A stretch of DNA of 64,000 nt from Acheta domesticus. Taxonomy: Eukaryota > Arthropoda > Insecta > Orthoptera > Gryllidae. The DNA is taken from NCBI GenBank assembly GCA_031308135.1, contig JAHLJT010000631.1, positions 223,209,654 through 223,273,653 on the forward strand, in the 5' to 3' direction. Below the pieces are notes generated by a model that saw nothing but the letters and a program-made list of their open reading frames with translations, was not told where the DNA came from and ran no database searches. Every line of letters starts with the position of its first letter. Position 1 is the first letter of the stretch. The position numbers were made by a program, and so were the translations under genes. Shown here one piece after another: positions 24,301 to 39,200 of the stretch.

Positions 24301-27300
24301 GGTGACGCCGCGTCGAAGGCTGTGGTGTCGACATTTCGTCCATCTTCTCATGGTCTTCCTCAGTCCAGCCACGAGGAAGACCACAACAAGGTAGTTCAAA
24401 CGTCAACACCACAGCCTTCGACACGGCGTCGCACGGACAGCCAAGATCATATCTATGGTTTCTTCCCTCATGTGTAGTGCATGCTATTTCCTGGGATGTG
24501 GCCACCCCCGCTGGGAAGTGAGATCCGATGGCGACCTACTCGTTGGATTGCGGAATTTCCCTCCTCCTGGTACGTCCGCTAGCTAGGCAAAGCCCCAGCC
24601 GCATCCAAAGATCGCGCGGCGTCCCTCGCCCGTTTAATACAGTTCAGCAGAATAAACGGAAAACAAACGATCAGAGATGCCGGCCGCTATAATTCTTCAG
24701 AGCGCGGCTAAATTCTTCCTATGAGGGTTATACCAAAAGTAAGGTTCCCAATGAGCTACAGCCTCGAAGGAAAGTCCTAGACTAAATCCGACAACAGTGC
24801 CGTGCGCTTTGACTCCTCCACACTCGAGCTCACCCGTCCGCGATTCGCTACGTCGCTCAGTGTTCGCGTGGCAGCCGTCAGAGATTGAAGTGTTGATCGC
24901 CGCTCCCGCCAAGTACGAGGTTCGAGCAGTAATCCTGTTTCTCCACGCACGGAAATTACCGCAATCCAGAAGGAGTAATCCAGAATCGCCGGAGAGGATG
25001 ACTGACGGAGGGAGTAGTGCTTCTTGACGACAACGCTCAACCCCACGTAGCTCGTGCAACACAAGAGCTTTTGAAGAAATTTGGGTAGACCGTTATGCCC
25101 CGTCCCCCGTACAGGCCGGGCATAGCCCCCAGCGATTGTCACCTCTTCCCCAAGCTAAAGGAACACTTAGGTGACGAACGATTCAAGGGCGACGATGAAG
25201 TCCGAGAAGAGGTCACACGCTTCCTCAACGGATTGGCGGGAGACTTCTTCGGTTTATGAATACAAAAGCTGGAGCACCGTCTTCAAAAGTGTGTCGAAAA
25301 AAATGGAAACTATGTTGAAATGAAAACAGTGTAAGCTTTTCAACGATGTATAAATTAATAACAATAAATAATGTTTTCTATTTGTAAAAAAATATGGGAA
25401 CCTTACTTTTGGTACAACCCTCGTAGTTAAGTAGCTAGAGTCGGAAATTCACCATCGGCGGGACTCAAACACTAGGATCTCCCGGTCAGAGGCACAGCAG
25501 TGGCAACGTATGTATCCCCGTCTGAACTCGTTCATCAAACGGCTCAACTGTGTCCTGTGATGGATGCTCTACTATTACGTATGAGAGAGCACATTGTACA
25601 CTAATTTTGGGTAATTGCATTTTTGACTTATAATCGACATCACGTACGTTGCTGAAATACTATATACACGGAAATACCGTATTTACTTCTATAGTTTTCC
25701 ACTTTACTAGTTAAAAATGCTATAAAATAGGAGTGCATAAATTAATGTATAAGGAATAGAACAAAGAACATTATAAACGTGAACTTTACTTACACAATAC
25801 GTTATGTATTTGTCAGCAAACACTTATTTTTCCACAATCGTAAGCAGCTTCATAGATTTATTCTCGGCTGCTTGAGTAGTTTTTCCTCAAAAAATTATCT
25901 AAGAGACCTCCAAAGACTCAGAAACTCTACAATTTTTTAAAAAAATTTGATCACAAATCTTAGATGTTGAGACTGTTAGTCGCTTACCTGTTTGCTCACG
26001 CACACATTAGTTTTTATTAATTACTCGTTATGTAAAGCTCAAAAAGTCGGTTTGGGATTTTTGAAGGAAATGCGCATTTTTGGAGTACCAAAAAATATTT
26101 TATTCAAAATGTTCTGCATGTTTCCGTCCGTACATCTGTCCGTCAGCCCACTAACTACACTAGCGCTTATTAAACTCTAAGCAGGATATTTTCAAAATCA
26201 TATTTGTCGAACTTTACTAAATCGACATCTAGATTTTTCAGAAATTTTTGAACTTGCTTATATGTGTTGTTTAAATTTTTAATTTTTATTAAGGATATTA
26301 TAAATTTCTGTCAAGTAAACACATCTGAGCGCAACAGAAAAGTGCATCCTCAAATGAGGACGCTGGTCGTTGATTTATGGGTATGGGAACTTACGATTAA
26401 GTGACCATGTCTTAACTGCGGCATGTAAAAGAACACTGGACTGGAATGTTCGACTGCATTAAATTCTACGACAATGCTTTGTTAGTACAAGTATGACGAT
26501 ACATTTTGTTGAACGTCATCCTCATGTAAAGATTCACGTTGATAAACTGATTGTTGTCCATAGATTTAGCAACAAAAGTCAATTTTCTTTATGATATGTG
26601 CCTTAGAAAAATAATATTAATAAAAGGGTATAATGGGTTGCCATTCAAGCAATTTGGCGAAGAAATGTTTTCAAAAGATTCCTGAAATGTTCGTAGAATG
26701 TTCGTAGTATATAAATTATTTTATAATAATTTTAATTCTACGTTACCATTACAAACAACAGAAGACAGTACGCAAGCACGTTACTTTTGACCTCTCATTT
26801 TGCTACATGCGAGAGGAGGGGGGTTAGTTATTTCTTCAGCAGTGATATCAAATCAAATCTGTATCTGTTTCGGTGATACAAATATTTTCTATTAGATGTG
26901 GCCAAATGTTTATTTTTATGAAAAGTTACAAATAACGCTCGTTGCAATCTTTATTTATTACTCAGGTAGCCAACGTGAAAGAGAGGGAAGGGATTCTGGT
27001 GTTCAAGAAAATGAGTGCAGATTGTATTTTTCCCCTTTATTCAAATTTTTAATGTTTTTTACTGTCAAATAAATTAAACAAGCTATATTAAGACGCATGT
27101 GCGAATGAAAAGAAAATATTCTGGGGTACATTTTTTCGAAATTTCAAATATATTATTAAATATGAGATATCCTGGATCTTCTTACTTAGACTTTTTTTTA
27201 AATTTAAAGGTGGGGCACTTCAGTAATAAGCCATTAATCAAACTATTGAATTTTATGAAAATTATTTGTGTGTTTAGACATTCCTGCACACAATACTGAA

Positions 27301-28261
27301 GACTTGCGTCATCCAATACTCATCACCCTCAAAACCCCTAAATAATTCAACTATCTTCCATCACCAAACCATTTTCGTGTGCAGTTACTCAAGCAGCGCA
27401 CCTGTTCTTTAAACAATGCCCACGATTCCATTGTTATTTATTTATTTATTTACGTCAAAAAACAGTTAAAAACTGCGTATGACGAGCTATGGGGAGAAGT
27501 GAATTTTGTGCACGTTTTCATAATTCTGTGGTCTCTATCCTAAACCATATTCTAGTCGAATTTTGAATACAGAAAAGAGAGTTTTTTTCGAGTTTTGTTG
27601 ACAAAATATTCGCTCCTATATAATAAAATATATTTTCAAAGGTAAATTAGCTATAAATTTCTGCCCTGAACCCTCATGTTCTTCATGAAAGAATAATACT
27701 TTTTGCCGCGATAATATGAAAAACGATAATTTGAATAGCTATATTCCCACTGAAATTCAGAAGACGTGCACAAATAATGAAGTTACATTTATGTCCAGAA
27801 GCAAAACAAGGGACCATCTCAGCATTTGCTCAAGGATCAGGGAAACTGGACGAAAAACCTGATCGAGATGGGGGCCATCAACCCAGATTTTGCATCCTTT
27901 GTTCTTTTGCATCCTTTAGATATCTCTTTGAACAAGGAGGTAATTTCAAGAGTCTGCAATGAGAATCTTGACAGTCAGCCGTTTCAGAAAAAAACGATAA
28001 TTCGACGTTAACACAAATATCAATGCGATCAACTGTAATTCTCGATGCTTCGTGGATGAAGGAAGTTTCTCTTTAATTTATAATCATTCTCAAACAAGAA
28101 GAAAGGAAATTAAGTGTTCCATAATATTTTCGAAATTACAAAAATCTGTCCAAAACCCGACGAAAGGAAACACACAACAACATTAAAGAAAGTGTTGGAA
28201 CTCCGATACGGTATTGTTGACGTAATTATATGGACTGCTAAAAGAAGACATCTCCGTCAAG

Positions 28262-28354
<93 letters not shown>

Positions 28355-30498
28355 ATTTGACGGAGATGACTTATTATTCCAACGTTAAAGAAATAAGGTC
28401 AAAGGTGCAAGGAAAACCGTATAATACTTCACCTCTTTGATACCGTGAATGAAAATTTAAAATGTCATGTCAGTGTAATGAGTCCTAAGGCACAAAAGAA
28501 CAGAAATTCTGCAACGTTTTACAACAAGCGCGTTGTAAATGGCTCGTAAATTGCAATGCACACGTGTATCGTTCACAGATGAGTAATAAAATGTCACATT
28601 TACGATCTACTGATGATTTCTACGCACTTCCATCTGCAATCTCAGTCAGTCTGTAAATGCATTAGAAGAGGTTGTAGTGGTGCACGAGTATGCAAAAACC
28701 TTTTGGACGCGATTTCTTTTTGTTTCTAAATTACGACACTTTAGTATATGTAAAAGTGCAGTGTGCCATCAAATGTTGAAGCAGGCTTGAAACGTCATTA
28801 AAGATGGAAAGTGATAACACAAGGTATACATCATTATCTCTTTAACGCATGGAAAGAGCTTTTGGCATTTGAATTGAAATGAAAGGAATAAAGAATGTCT
28901 CTATACACTTTTTGATTCCTCATACAGTTTCTGAATTAATGTGCATTATTTTAATATGCGAAGAAAAAATTGTTCTGAAGATACAAAAAGGATCACTCCA
29001 TGACAATTTTGGAAAGTGGTTCGGTCGACCATGTTGAATTGTAATGAAATTTTGTATGTCAAGTTCCACTCATGGCCGTTCATGGTTGCGTGGGCTTCTT
29101 TTCCAAAATGGTTTTGAAAAATCATTTTGTATTTTGAGAACAACGTTTCACTTCACATGTTAAATAATGCTACGTTATGTAGACATCATCTTTATTTGCG
29201 CCTCAAGATAAGTCACATTTAGTGGAACACTTCAATTTTACATGAACTAAGGTATCATAATTAAGAATCAAAAGAGAATCCGCGCCGAAAAGGTTTTTGC
29301 ATACTCGTGTGCTTCTACGGCCAGCACTACAATGCACAATAATGTCCAGAAACTTTCTGTTGTTTGGGGAATGAATGATAACAACCCACACCAACAACCT
29401 ACAAGTATGTATACTGGTTTGCCTCATTGTTACAGCTTTTCCATGCTACACTATCGAGAGCATTTTTAAGCCCTCCAAAAATGACATGCCGTGGACAAGC
29501 TGTAGGAGTAGACTTCACCCACGGAAGGGGGTCGCATGCAGACCTTGGCATAACTTTTGAAGACCCTCTAACAAATACGCATTTTAATTAAAATATTCAA
29601 GTATGTTACTTTGCATTCTGTTATTCATTAACATCGCAAAGTGGAAAACAAAACATAAAATACACATATGTAAGTCATATAATTTTAATTAATCACTACA
29701 GTTATTGTACTAATTTTATGACCTATTTTTGCTACGAGCTATTTTTCTTACGTGCGCATCGCCTCAGCCAAAAATACTTTGATCAAATAAATTAAATTAT
29801 ATTTATTCGTTATTTTCTAAAAAGTTGCGAAAAGGCTGAAAATGTGGTGTTTATGGGGTTTGTCAACCCTGAACCCATTTCAAAAACGGTTTTATCGGTG
29901 CCGATCTTATTCTTGCAACAAACCCTAACTTTTTTTAATCTTCTACAAATATTCAATACAGCCTAATAATGAATAAAAAAATCAGTCACAGCAGTGCGAC
30001 ACAAATGTGGGTCGTTAATAGTGATTGCGCGCGACACAATTTTAGCCGATTGCAGTGAAATAGTTAAATTGTGCGAAGCTAAGTTCTTAAAGTAGAGATT
30101 TCGAGTTCTAATCTCATCTAATTTAAAAGTATTTTAGATTAAAATTTACGGAGCTATGGTCAATTGAAAAGTGTCTATTTCTATGGTTTTAACGTAAAAT
30201 TGGCCATATTCCAGCTAATGTGGCACACTGCTTGAGTCAAGTAAGTATTGTTTGATGATCATAAAATTGTTGTGGGGTAATGTGGGCACCACCGCAACCA
30301 CAAATCCGTTGAAAAAATCACATTAAACAGTATTCGTTATTTTCTAAAAAGTAGCGAAAAAGGCCAAAAAATGGGGTGTTTATGGGGTTTGTGGCACCCC
30401 TAAACCCATTTTAAAAACGGTTTTATTGGTGCAGATGTTCTTGCATCGAAATCTAACTTTCTTCACTACGCCATTGAATTCTATTCTTTTCGATACAG

Positions 30499-30550
<52 letters not shown>

Positions 30551-32023
30551 CAACTACCCTCGGGTCTTCGGTTGGGCGCCTCAGACGGGTAGCCGGCCCG
30601 CTCAGTCGACAGATTACCTGAAACGGCGAAGATGGAGGAAGCCGGTGGCCTAGGTTGAATGAGAAGTCAAACATGTGAATTTAGAACAAGTTGAATTTAT
30701 TCATTAAAAAAAAAGAAAACGCTAATGGTCTGGTGATGATAACTCTGGCGAGCATGCCCCCAAAATCGAAATAAAACAAAAAAATGAAATGTCATGCACA
30801 TAAGAGAACAAAAAATTACAAAGTGATTACAATCAGATGAAACTCTTCTTCGCGCGCGAATTCCCGCTTGACGGCCATGCGCGGCCGGGAACTCCTCTTC
30901 GTCGCCCGGTCGAGAGGAAGTCAACACTGATTGTCTGATGTACTGTTCACACCTCTCGATCGCGGGTACGACATAAGACACTCAAACAGAAAATACCTCT
31001 GTTAGGCGGCCTGCGCCACCCACTGAAGTTGAACGACCTCAGGTCAGCTGGCTGCGAGGTTCGTGGCGAGCGAGGGGCGCCGCTCGGAAAATGTAGGTCA
31101 GATCAGGTACTTGCGAGGGTAGCGGCCAAGGCGGCCGGAACACAAAAGCGCCGTCTGCTCGCTGCGGTGAATGGGTCAGCACAGTTCATTCACTGACACG
31201 GTCGGTTCATTCCCGGTCGATCTCACAATACTTTGATACTAATGAGCCCGTGAATTATCGCACAAATTCACTAAGGAAAAGAGAGTCTCGAGTTCGCACG
31301 TAAATCGGACGTAATATAATACGAATTGCTGTCAAATGTTCATAATACTGTTCTGCGGCCTGCGTTCGTCACAGAAGTCTTGTACCCAAACTCTACAAGA
31401 AACTTAATAATTTTTCTAAGTCCATCGAACCGAACGCCACAACAGAATATAACAGGTTCCCCCCTGCGGCCGCCACTTGCGTCCGATTCTGAACACAGCT
31501 CCCCAGCTTCTCTCTTGTGCCTCGTCGCTCCAAGTTTTAGGAAACCTCGTTCCCCCTACCAAAATTATCCCTGTGACTCTGGAATATTCTAGAACAAACC
31601 CGAATTCTGGTTGCTATTGGCGAAAGGGTACTGCGCATTAGATATTTTCTGCCCAATCAGAGGATGTTTTCGAGGCCGAGAAAAGAGTGAGAGAGGGGCT
31701 GGTTATCGCTCCCTCTCGCTTTAATTTTGCGTCGAAAAGGGGCAGTTATTAACGACCGGGGGGGTGTGAGGGGCTAGGAATCTCTAGGGAGGTTGACGGA
31801 AGAGTTCCAGGCGTCGTGGAAAAATACTGAAGGGGTCGTGTGCAGAGCGGCTACCCAGAGTTGGGGCACACGTGTCCGCGACGAATTATGGAGCGAAGGG
31901 TGCCGACACCGTGGCGCCTCGCCTGGCCCTCGGGTCGCCCCCGTGGCGCCTCGCATCTCTCGCGTCGCCGCCTGCGTGGAGTTATTTTGCGGCAGAATAA
32001 ACTTGAATCTATTCGGTATCACT

Positions 32024-32076
<53 letters not shown>

Positions 32077-33192
32077 GTGAACTCCGACACCGTCTGACCG
32101 ATCTCCATGAAAGTTGGCACATGTACGTATTTTTTCACTTCAAAGGTTTTTTATGTTGTTAATTATGTTGTTTTTGTTGTAACTCTACTAAATGTCGCCT
32201 AAGGACACACTTGTGCTTAATTTTCATTCAATTTACATTCCAAACGAGGTGCATCTGGGCATCATTGTCGCTGGGCATTGGCATGTGACGCACGGCGAGG
32301 CCAAGAAGGACAGGACAGGGGGCGCGAGCGAGAGGCAGACACAAAGGGACACAGACAGACAGAGGCGCAGGGAGAGAGAGAGAGACAGAGACAGGAAGAC
32401 GGAGACAGGGGGAGACAATTAGACAGCCAGAGACAACGACAGACCGAGAAAAAGACACAGAGAGAGATAGAGACAGACTGACAGAGGCACAGAGAGAGAC
32501 AAGGATGCAGAGAGAGAAACGGAGAGAGAGACAGGGAGACAGACAGGAAGAGACAGAACAGAGAAAAAGACAGAGTCAGAGTCGCAGAGAGCTAGAGAGT
32601 CAGACAGACGCAGGGGGAGAGAAACGGATACAGAGAGGAAGAGAAAGATATACAGAGGTCAGACAGACGCAGACTTACACAGAGACAGATGGGAGGGACA
32701 GAGAGAGATAGAAACAGACAGAAACGTAGAGAGGCAAACAGAGGTAGACAGAGTCAATGAGAGACAGAGATGCAGGGAGAGAGAAAGAGAGGGAGAGAGG
32801 AAGGCAGACCAACAGAGAGGAGACAAAGAGACAGAGAAAGAGAGGCAAACAGAGAAAGGGACAGGGAGACAGGGACTGACAGGCAGAGACAGACAGATAC
32901 AGAGACTGACAGAGACAGAGATAAGGGCAGAAACTGTGTCAGACAGAGACAGAGATAGAGAAAGACGGAATGAGAGAGTGGGGAAGGAGATGGAGAGTAG
33001 GACAAGGTCTGCCTGGTCCCGCTGGTAAGGTGTAAAAACGAATGAATTTGTGTATTCCACAAAAACCTTTTGAAACAGTGGAGCCATTGCTTCCTAATAT
33101 TGCATGAATACATTTCAAAAGAGGTACGTAGCGTAAAACGTAGAGGTTCCTGATCCCCCAAAAATTCTCCAGATTTAGTAAAGCAAAACTAG

Positions 33193-33255
<63 letters not shown>

Positions 33256-36200
33256 TTTTGAAATAAATTGTAGTTTGGAAGTCATAATGTTCAGTAAAAT
33301 TAAAGATAAAATATGAAGTATTAATTGAAATTAATAAAGACAATTTTATTATTATTACAAAAGAATAAATATTGAAGAAATATTTAAAGTTTTATGCCTC
33401 CCGCACTGAATGCATACAACTGAAGTCAATTTTGCAAGATAAATCTATTTCCAGAAACATTCATTTTATGAGTGAAGAGTGTAGTTATATTGTATGATAA
33501 TGTTGGAGAAATTATTACTTAATGAGGAATCTTCAAATGTTTTCGTCGCTGTACAGATTGACTCTAAAACCCACTTCTAATTGCTTGCCAGTAGCATTGA
33601 TGAGTACTTTACACCAAGGGGTTGACGGCAATGTTTTTCGAAAAAAAAAAAAACAAAAAAAACAGACAGACAAATTGCTGGAAACATCTGCGAAATGTCT
33701 GTATCTATTGAGAAGTAATGATGCAATTTGTAAGAAATCTACCATTCTCTGTTTCACGACTAAAGATGTTAGGAGTTGGCTGAATATACTTGTAAAACAT
33801 ACGCCAGGTTGCAACCAGTTACCTAAAGAGCAGATCGAGGAACTGTCAGTTCTTCTACAATCCTTTGCGTAAAATGTGGGCTATTTGCAATAAAGCAATG
33901 TCTTGCACTTCACAGTCTTTTGAGTAACTTGGGAGTTTAGCAAAGTTCTTACACAAATTTTGCGGAACAAATCCCAGAGCTCCGATAACTATCGGTACGA
34001 CCTGTGCTTTTACGCCCCACGTTCGGCTGATTTCAATTTCCAAACTCTTGTATTTAAGAGTGCTTTTCTCTTCCTGGTTTTCTCTGCCTCTTTGGTTACG
34101 ACGTCTTGTTCGCACGGCACATCAACATCTTCAAGTAGTCACGTTTTCTTCTTCAAATTCCTGATAACCAGGCCTCGAATTCTGATGACATGTCATCTTT
34201 TCACTGGTATATTCTAAACGTAGCTAACTTGTAAATCAATATTTATCACAGACAGAAATGGGTTGTTATTGGATCATTTTTGCCATTATTCAATTTTGTT
34301 TCATATTTTGGACCTTTGCGTCATTTTTGTCATTTTTTCGCATTTTGTTTCGTTTTCATAAATTTTTTAGTGAATATTTCATGAATTTACAATGACACAC
34401 TAAAACAAAACTTTTATTGTATCATCTGTTCAAGACGAAATTCATTACTACAGACGACTCAATTTTTCTATCTCTCAATTGATTGATTGATTCGTGTTTC
34501 CGGGCGCGTCAACTGCTCAGGTCATTAGTCCCGTAAGTGTAGTGCGTGTTTCCCCCCCGGGAGGTGGCGATGATCTCTTCCCCGCTGGATGGCGAGATCT
34601 GGCGCCGACCTACCGTCGACTAGCGGGGTTTTCCCCGCAACCAAGTATCTCCCACCAGCGGGGCACCGCCCCAGCCGGGACAAGTTGTAAGCCGACCGGT
34701 CTCCCGGCATGTGTGGTAGTGTAGTGCATGTTAGTGTAAGTGTGTGTGTGTAAGAGGGAGAGGATAGGACAAGGATGAGGAAGGAAAGATCGCCGGTCCG
34801 TGGCCCGTTTGTTAGGGTACTGCTCCGGCATTCGCCTGGTGTTGATCGGAGAAACCACGGAAAACTACCGATCAGAGCAGCCGGCCGCTAGAATTCTCCT
34901 CCAGACAGCGACTGAATTCGACCTAGCTGACAAGCCAGTGTCGAAAATCCTGCCGCCGTCGGGACTCGAACCTAGGACCTCCCGATCAGAGGGACTGCAG
35001 TGACATCAGGTTGATGCACTGAGCCATCTCTCAAAATTACATCGATATTCGTTAACTCATTCAACCTTTCAAAACTGACGGTTGGAAGATCGGAGTTCAG
35101 GATTACATTTCCTCCTAAGACACAGAAATTATATTAAATATAAATTTATATAAATGAATTGTATTTAAAATTGTAAATTTCATTAAATAAATTAACATTT
35201 TCATACACATTTTTCAGTATTTAAAAATATTAGGGCATTTTCCTATTATTTTGGTCATTTTCATCTTCTTTTTAAGTCATTTTATAAGTAATTTTCAAAG
35301 AATCTTTAGGCCATCAGAATCTGAGCTTTGCTATTAACAATATCCGGTTTGTTAACCGCTATAGTGCAATCAGTTTGAATTTGTTGGTCGTACAGTACTA
35401 TAACATGCGTGGTTCATTCCATGTCAAATCGGCCAAAATTTCCCGACCATCATCGGATTCAACTGAAACTTTTAAATCGTTTTATAATGACGAAACAACA
35501 CTGAATATTGTACTTTTGGCATTAAATTTTACTTCCTTTTCAAAATTTTGAAATGTGATATTTTGCATGAGTTTGAGGGGGTATTATCTAAAAAACTAGT
35601 AAAGTATCTTCAAATTTGATTTTACTTTGCAACTTGCCTTATATTTCTAATGAGTACATCCCACCCTAAAAGTTTGAAATGATAAACCCTAATTATAACG
35701 GCATTAATAAGGCCATATTAAGGCCAAAGTAAATAATTACAATTTTTTTTCAAAATTCATTTTCTCAAATACCACATCTCGGATTTTTTTTCTTTTAGTC
35801 GTCAAATTGAAGCGGAGAGATTGAAGTTTATTGTAGTTAAAGAATCTCGATGGTAAATTTGAATTTACCAATGTTATTACCAATTAAAGTTACATTTTCA
35901 TTTTTGATTTTAATGGATTTGTATTGCTCGATTTGTATTGTGATTTAAGAGTCATCGCAGCGTGTTAGTTTTGTTGTGAGTTCAATTTAAATTCCCGTAA
36001 GTGATACAGCAAATAAGTGCGTAAGTATTTGAGAAACGTACGTGAAATTTGACAATGAATGATGAAACTATAATTTGCGTTCATCATTTTTGAATCATTT
36101 GTAATTAAAATATTTTGTTTAGTCAGGCTTTCCCTGGCGTAAGATCATTTTGAGGTATTATTTTTTTTATTACAAAAATTATTTTTTTAAATATTTCTCA

Positions 36201-39200
36201 TGCCGTTAATATACACATTTCCAGCAATTTGTAAACACTCATGTTTGAGTAAAAGTGCTTAAAATGACTTGTAATGAAGTATTTCGATAACTCAAAACTT
36301 TTATGTGATTAGAGCTTAAAATTTCGAATTTAAGGGGAACGCTTAAACGCTATTTTCGTACAAACTAATTCAAATTTTCTACAGAAAATTGCCATTTAGA
36401 ACGAGGTATTGCTGTTCTTTAATATTCTTCAAATAATATTTCAGTTCTACTATCAAGAAACCGAAAAATTAAGAAAATGTCAAAAAAAATGTACTTTGAG
36501 CGGCAATAGATGACAGCTGACAAATGAATGTGGCTAGTCTGAATAGCTAGCCGAGACCAAAGGAAATAGAAAAGTAATACGGGAAAGTCTGTGCCATTCG
36601 GTAGTACCACTATGTTTTTTCTGAGGTTGTTTTTATCTTTGTGAGTGGAATACTTACTTGTATGTGGTCAATGAATAAAGCAATTGTTTGTCGGAAACAA
36701 TGTGAAATGACGTAGCAGGCGTATGAAACATGAACACTTAGTGAACAGAGTAATAGCCATGATGCCGTACATGATGCATGGCCTTCGCGAGGCAAGACGG
36801 TAATGTGTGTCTATATGAAAGACGTATGTATTACGTAGTGTGCGTGTACAAGTGTGAGGAGGATGCTTGGTGATAGGCAGGGATGTTTCACAATTTAAAG
36901 TTATTCCATTCACATTAAATAATAAAAATATATTGTTAAATGAAAATTTGCCGCTAGATAAACCTGGATTTGTTTGATATTGCTCGAAGGAAGGATTAAT
37001 AAAAGCCGAAACGTTAGCACTCCAAAAATGTGTATCTTCGTAATGGTCTGCTTTAAATATATTCTCGAGTAATTCAATTTTATTATTATTATTATTTGAT
37101 TATTATTTATTCATTGGCAGCTCATAATAAATTAGAAATCAATTGTCAATTGGCCGAAGCTGATTCAATAATTTATTTTGTTTTCGTAATGACATTCTCT
37201 AATCATATTGGGTTCGAACGTGGGGTAATCCTCCGTTCAGCTAGTCATCGCGCAGTCGTATTTAGTCATTGCTATTTATCCCTTCGGTCAGGGGCTCGGC
37301 GCCATCGCATCTTCGGAGTTCCCAGATAATCACCCATCCACAAACCTGCGGAGTCTCGAGTTACTAAACCTCCATGACTTTACTGAGCATGCCTAAGCAA
37401 TTCGGCATCCGCTACCGGTTCTTTGAATACTAATGTTTCCTTGTTAATTGTTGGACTCGCAACACCTTTTTTATTCAACACTAAATCACAATAAATGTAT
37501 ATGTGATTTTATTTTTCAGAAATGGGACGATGAGTTAGCAAACCGCGCGCAGCGCTGGGCAGATCGGCGCGTCTTTCAACACAATCCCTGCAAAAAGTCT
37601 AGTGAGTAATTTTATTTTAAATATCTAAAATCGTGAGTCACGGAGGTTATCATAAACCTCGAAATTACGTTAGAAAATAATTTTTATATTTATTTAACTT
37701 TTTGTTTAAAGAAGAAAGCCAATATATACGTTCAAATGAGAATTGGGAGATTATAGGAATAATTTGAAAGGGATTGCAACGCCTAAGACTATCTGGCATT
37801 AAACGATTTCCAAACTTCTGCCCTTTTTTGCCACTCTTAACAAATTGTTTCTTAAAATTTAAGCATTTAGATTCTTTTAAAATATTGTTTAATATTATTA
37901 CACCACGTTAAGACCGAGAACCTTCCCCGCTTGACATTAAATAAGATCTGCTCAAACGTTAGGTTATCCTGATTAGTGCTGATTTTTAACGCATCTTGTG
38001 TTTCAAAATATTATTCTCTTGTAGTCAAGCTCTTGATTATTTATTACAAATTTCATTTAAATTCAAATTTCTCACAAAATGCAAAAGCTATGCACTATCT
38101 TGATTTTTAAATTATAATACACATTCATTTATAAAAATTTTAACTTACATTTTACTTAAGTATATGGTAATTTAATTTCTCTGCAGGCATTAAACCCATT
38201 TTTGGAATGATTTTTCATGTATAGAGAAATGTTTCACTGAATATTATTTTCACAGAAAAGTATCCTTTAGTTGGAGAGAACTTAGCAATGCAGCTTTCTT
38301 TCGGAAAACCTCCTGAATTATTTGGTTGGGAAAAAGCTGTTAATGATTGGTACAATGAAGTCGAAGAATGGTCCAATTCGTTGGTGAATAAATATCGGTG
38401 AGTTGCTATTCTGTACGTACTTTCTACATATCAGAGCTCTTGAAGAAACACTTATACAAGTTTTCGGATCCTTTTTTATTCGTTTAGTGTCTGACATTTG
38501 CAAAGTCTTTTAAATTATAAATGATATACAATAAATTATTTTTCATTCAATTCGATTACTTTAAAAAGCAACAAAATGTTATAACTTGGGAAACAACTGT
38601 ACGAATGAAATAACTTTTAGAATAAGTAATTTAAAAGTTCGAATTTGGTTTGGTATTACAAGGAAAATAAGTGAGAGTTGCAAAATATTTACTCGTACTC
38701 GACAATATATTTCGTCTTCTTTTCTATAAATTTGTTTCTTATGCACTCACGACCAAATGTGTTGTTCGATTTTCTTCAAGTTTAGTATGAATGTTCCTTG
38801 AAGACATTATAAACAACATAATGTGTAAGGATTGTTTGTTAGAATATGGTGGCCGTTTTAGTGGGTACGTTTCATGTAAAGTACAGCTTCTTTCAACGAT
38901 TGGAATTCCCAAATAAAACTTGATCATTTGGAGTTTCATCTGTGGGTCAGTAGCTGCGTAGTAACGAGCAAATGCCTTGTTCTATTTATTGATTAAATCT
39001 GTAGACTGTAATGTAGAGAAGCTATTAGATTTTTTGGATTTTTTGAGACTTTCTGTTCAGAGAACTACTAGAAAACATATGTTTTAAATAAATATTTCTT
39101 TAATAAAGTTTTTGTAATTCAAGTAACTAGCTTTGTAATTGTTGCAATCTCTTTGCAAGAGCACAAAATGTTTTTAATCAAATATTCACTTAAAGTGTCT

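Noticed and set aside
32192..33161. Several frames of 60-142 codons through the GACAGA array
   Set aside because: The purine-rich tandem repeat opens frames on both strands; they are Arg/Glu or Leu/Ser/Cys repeats.
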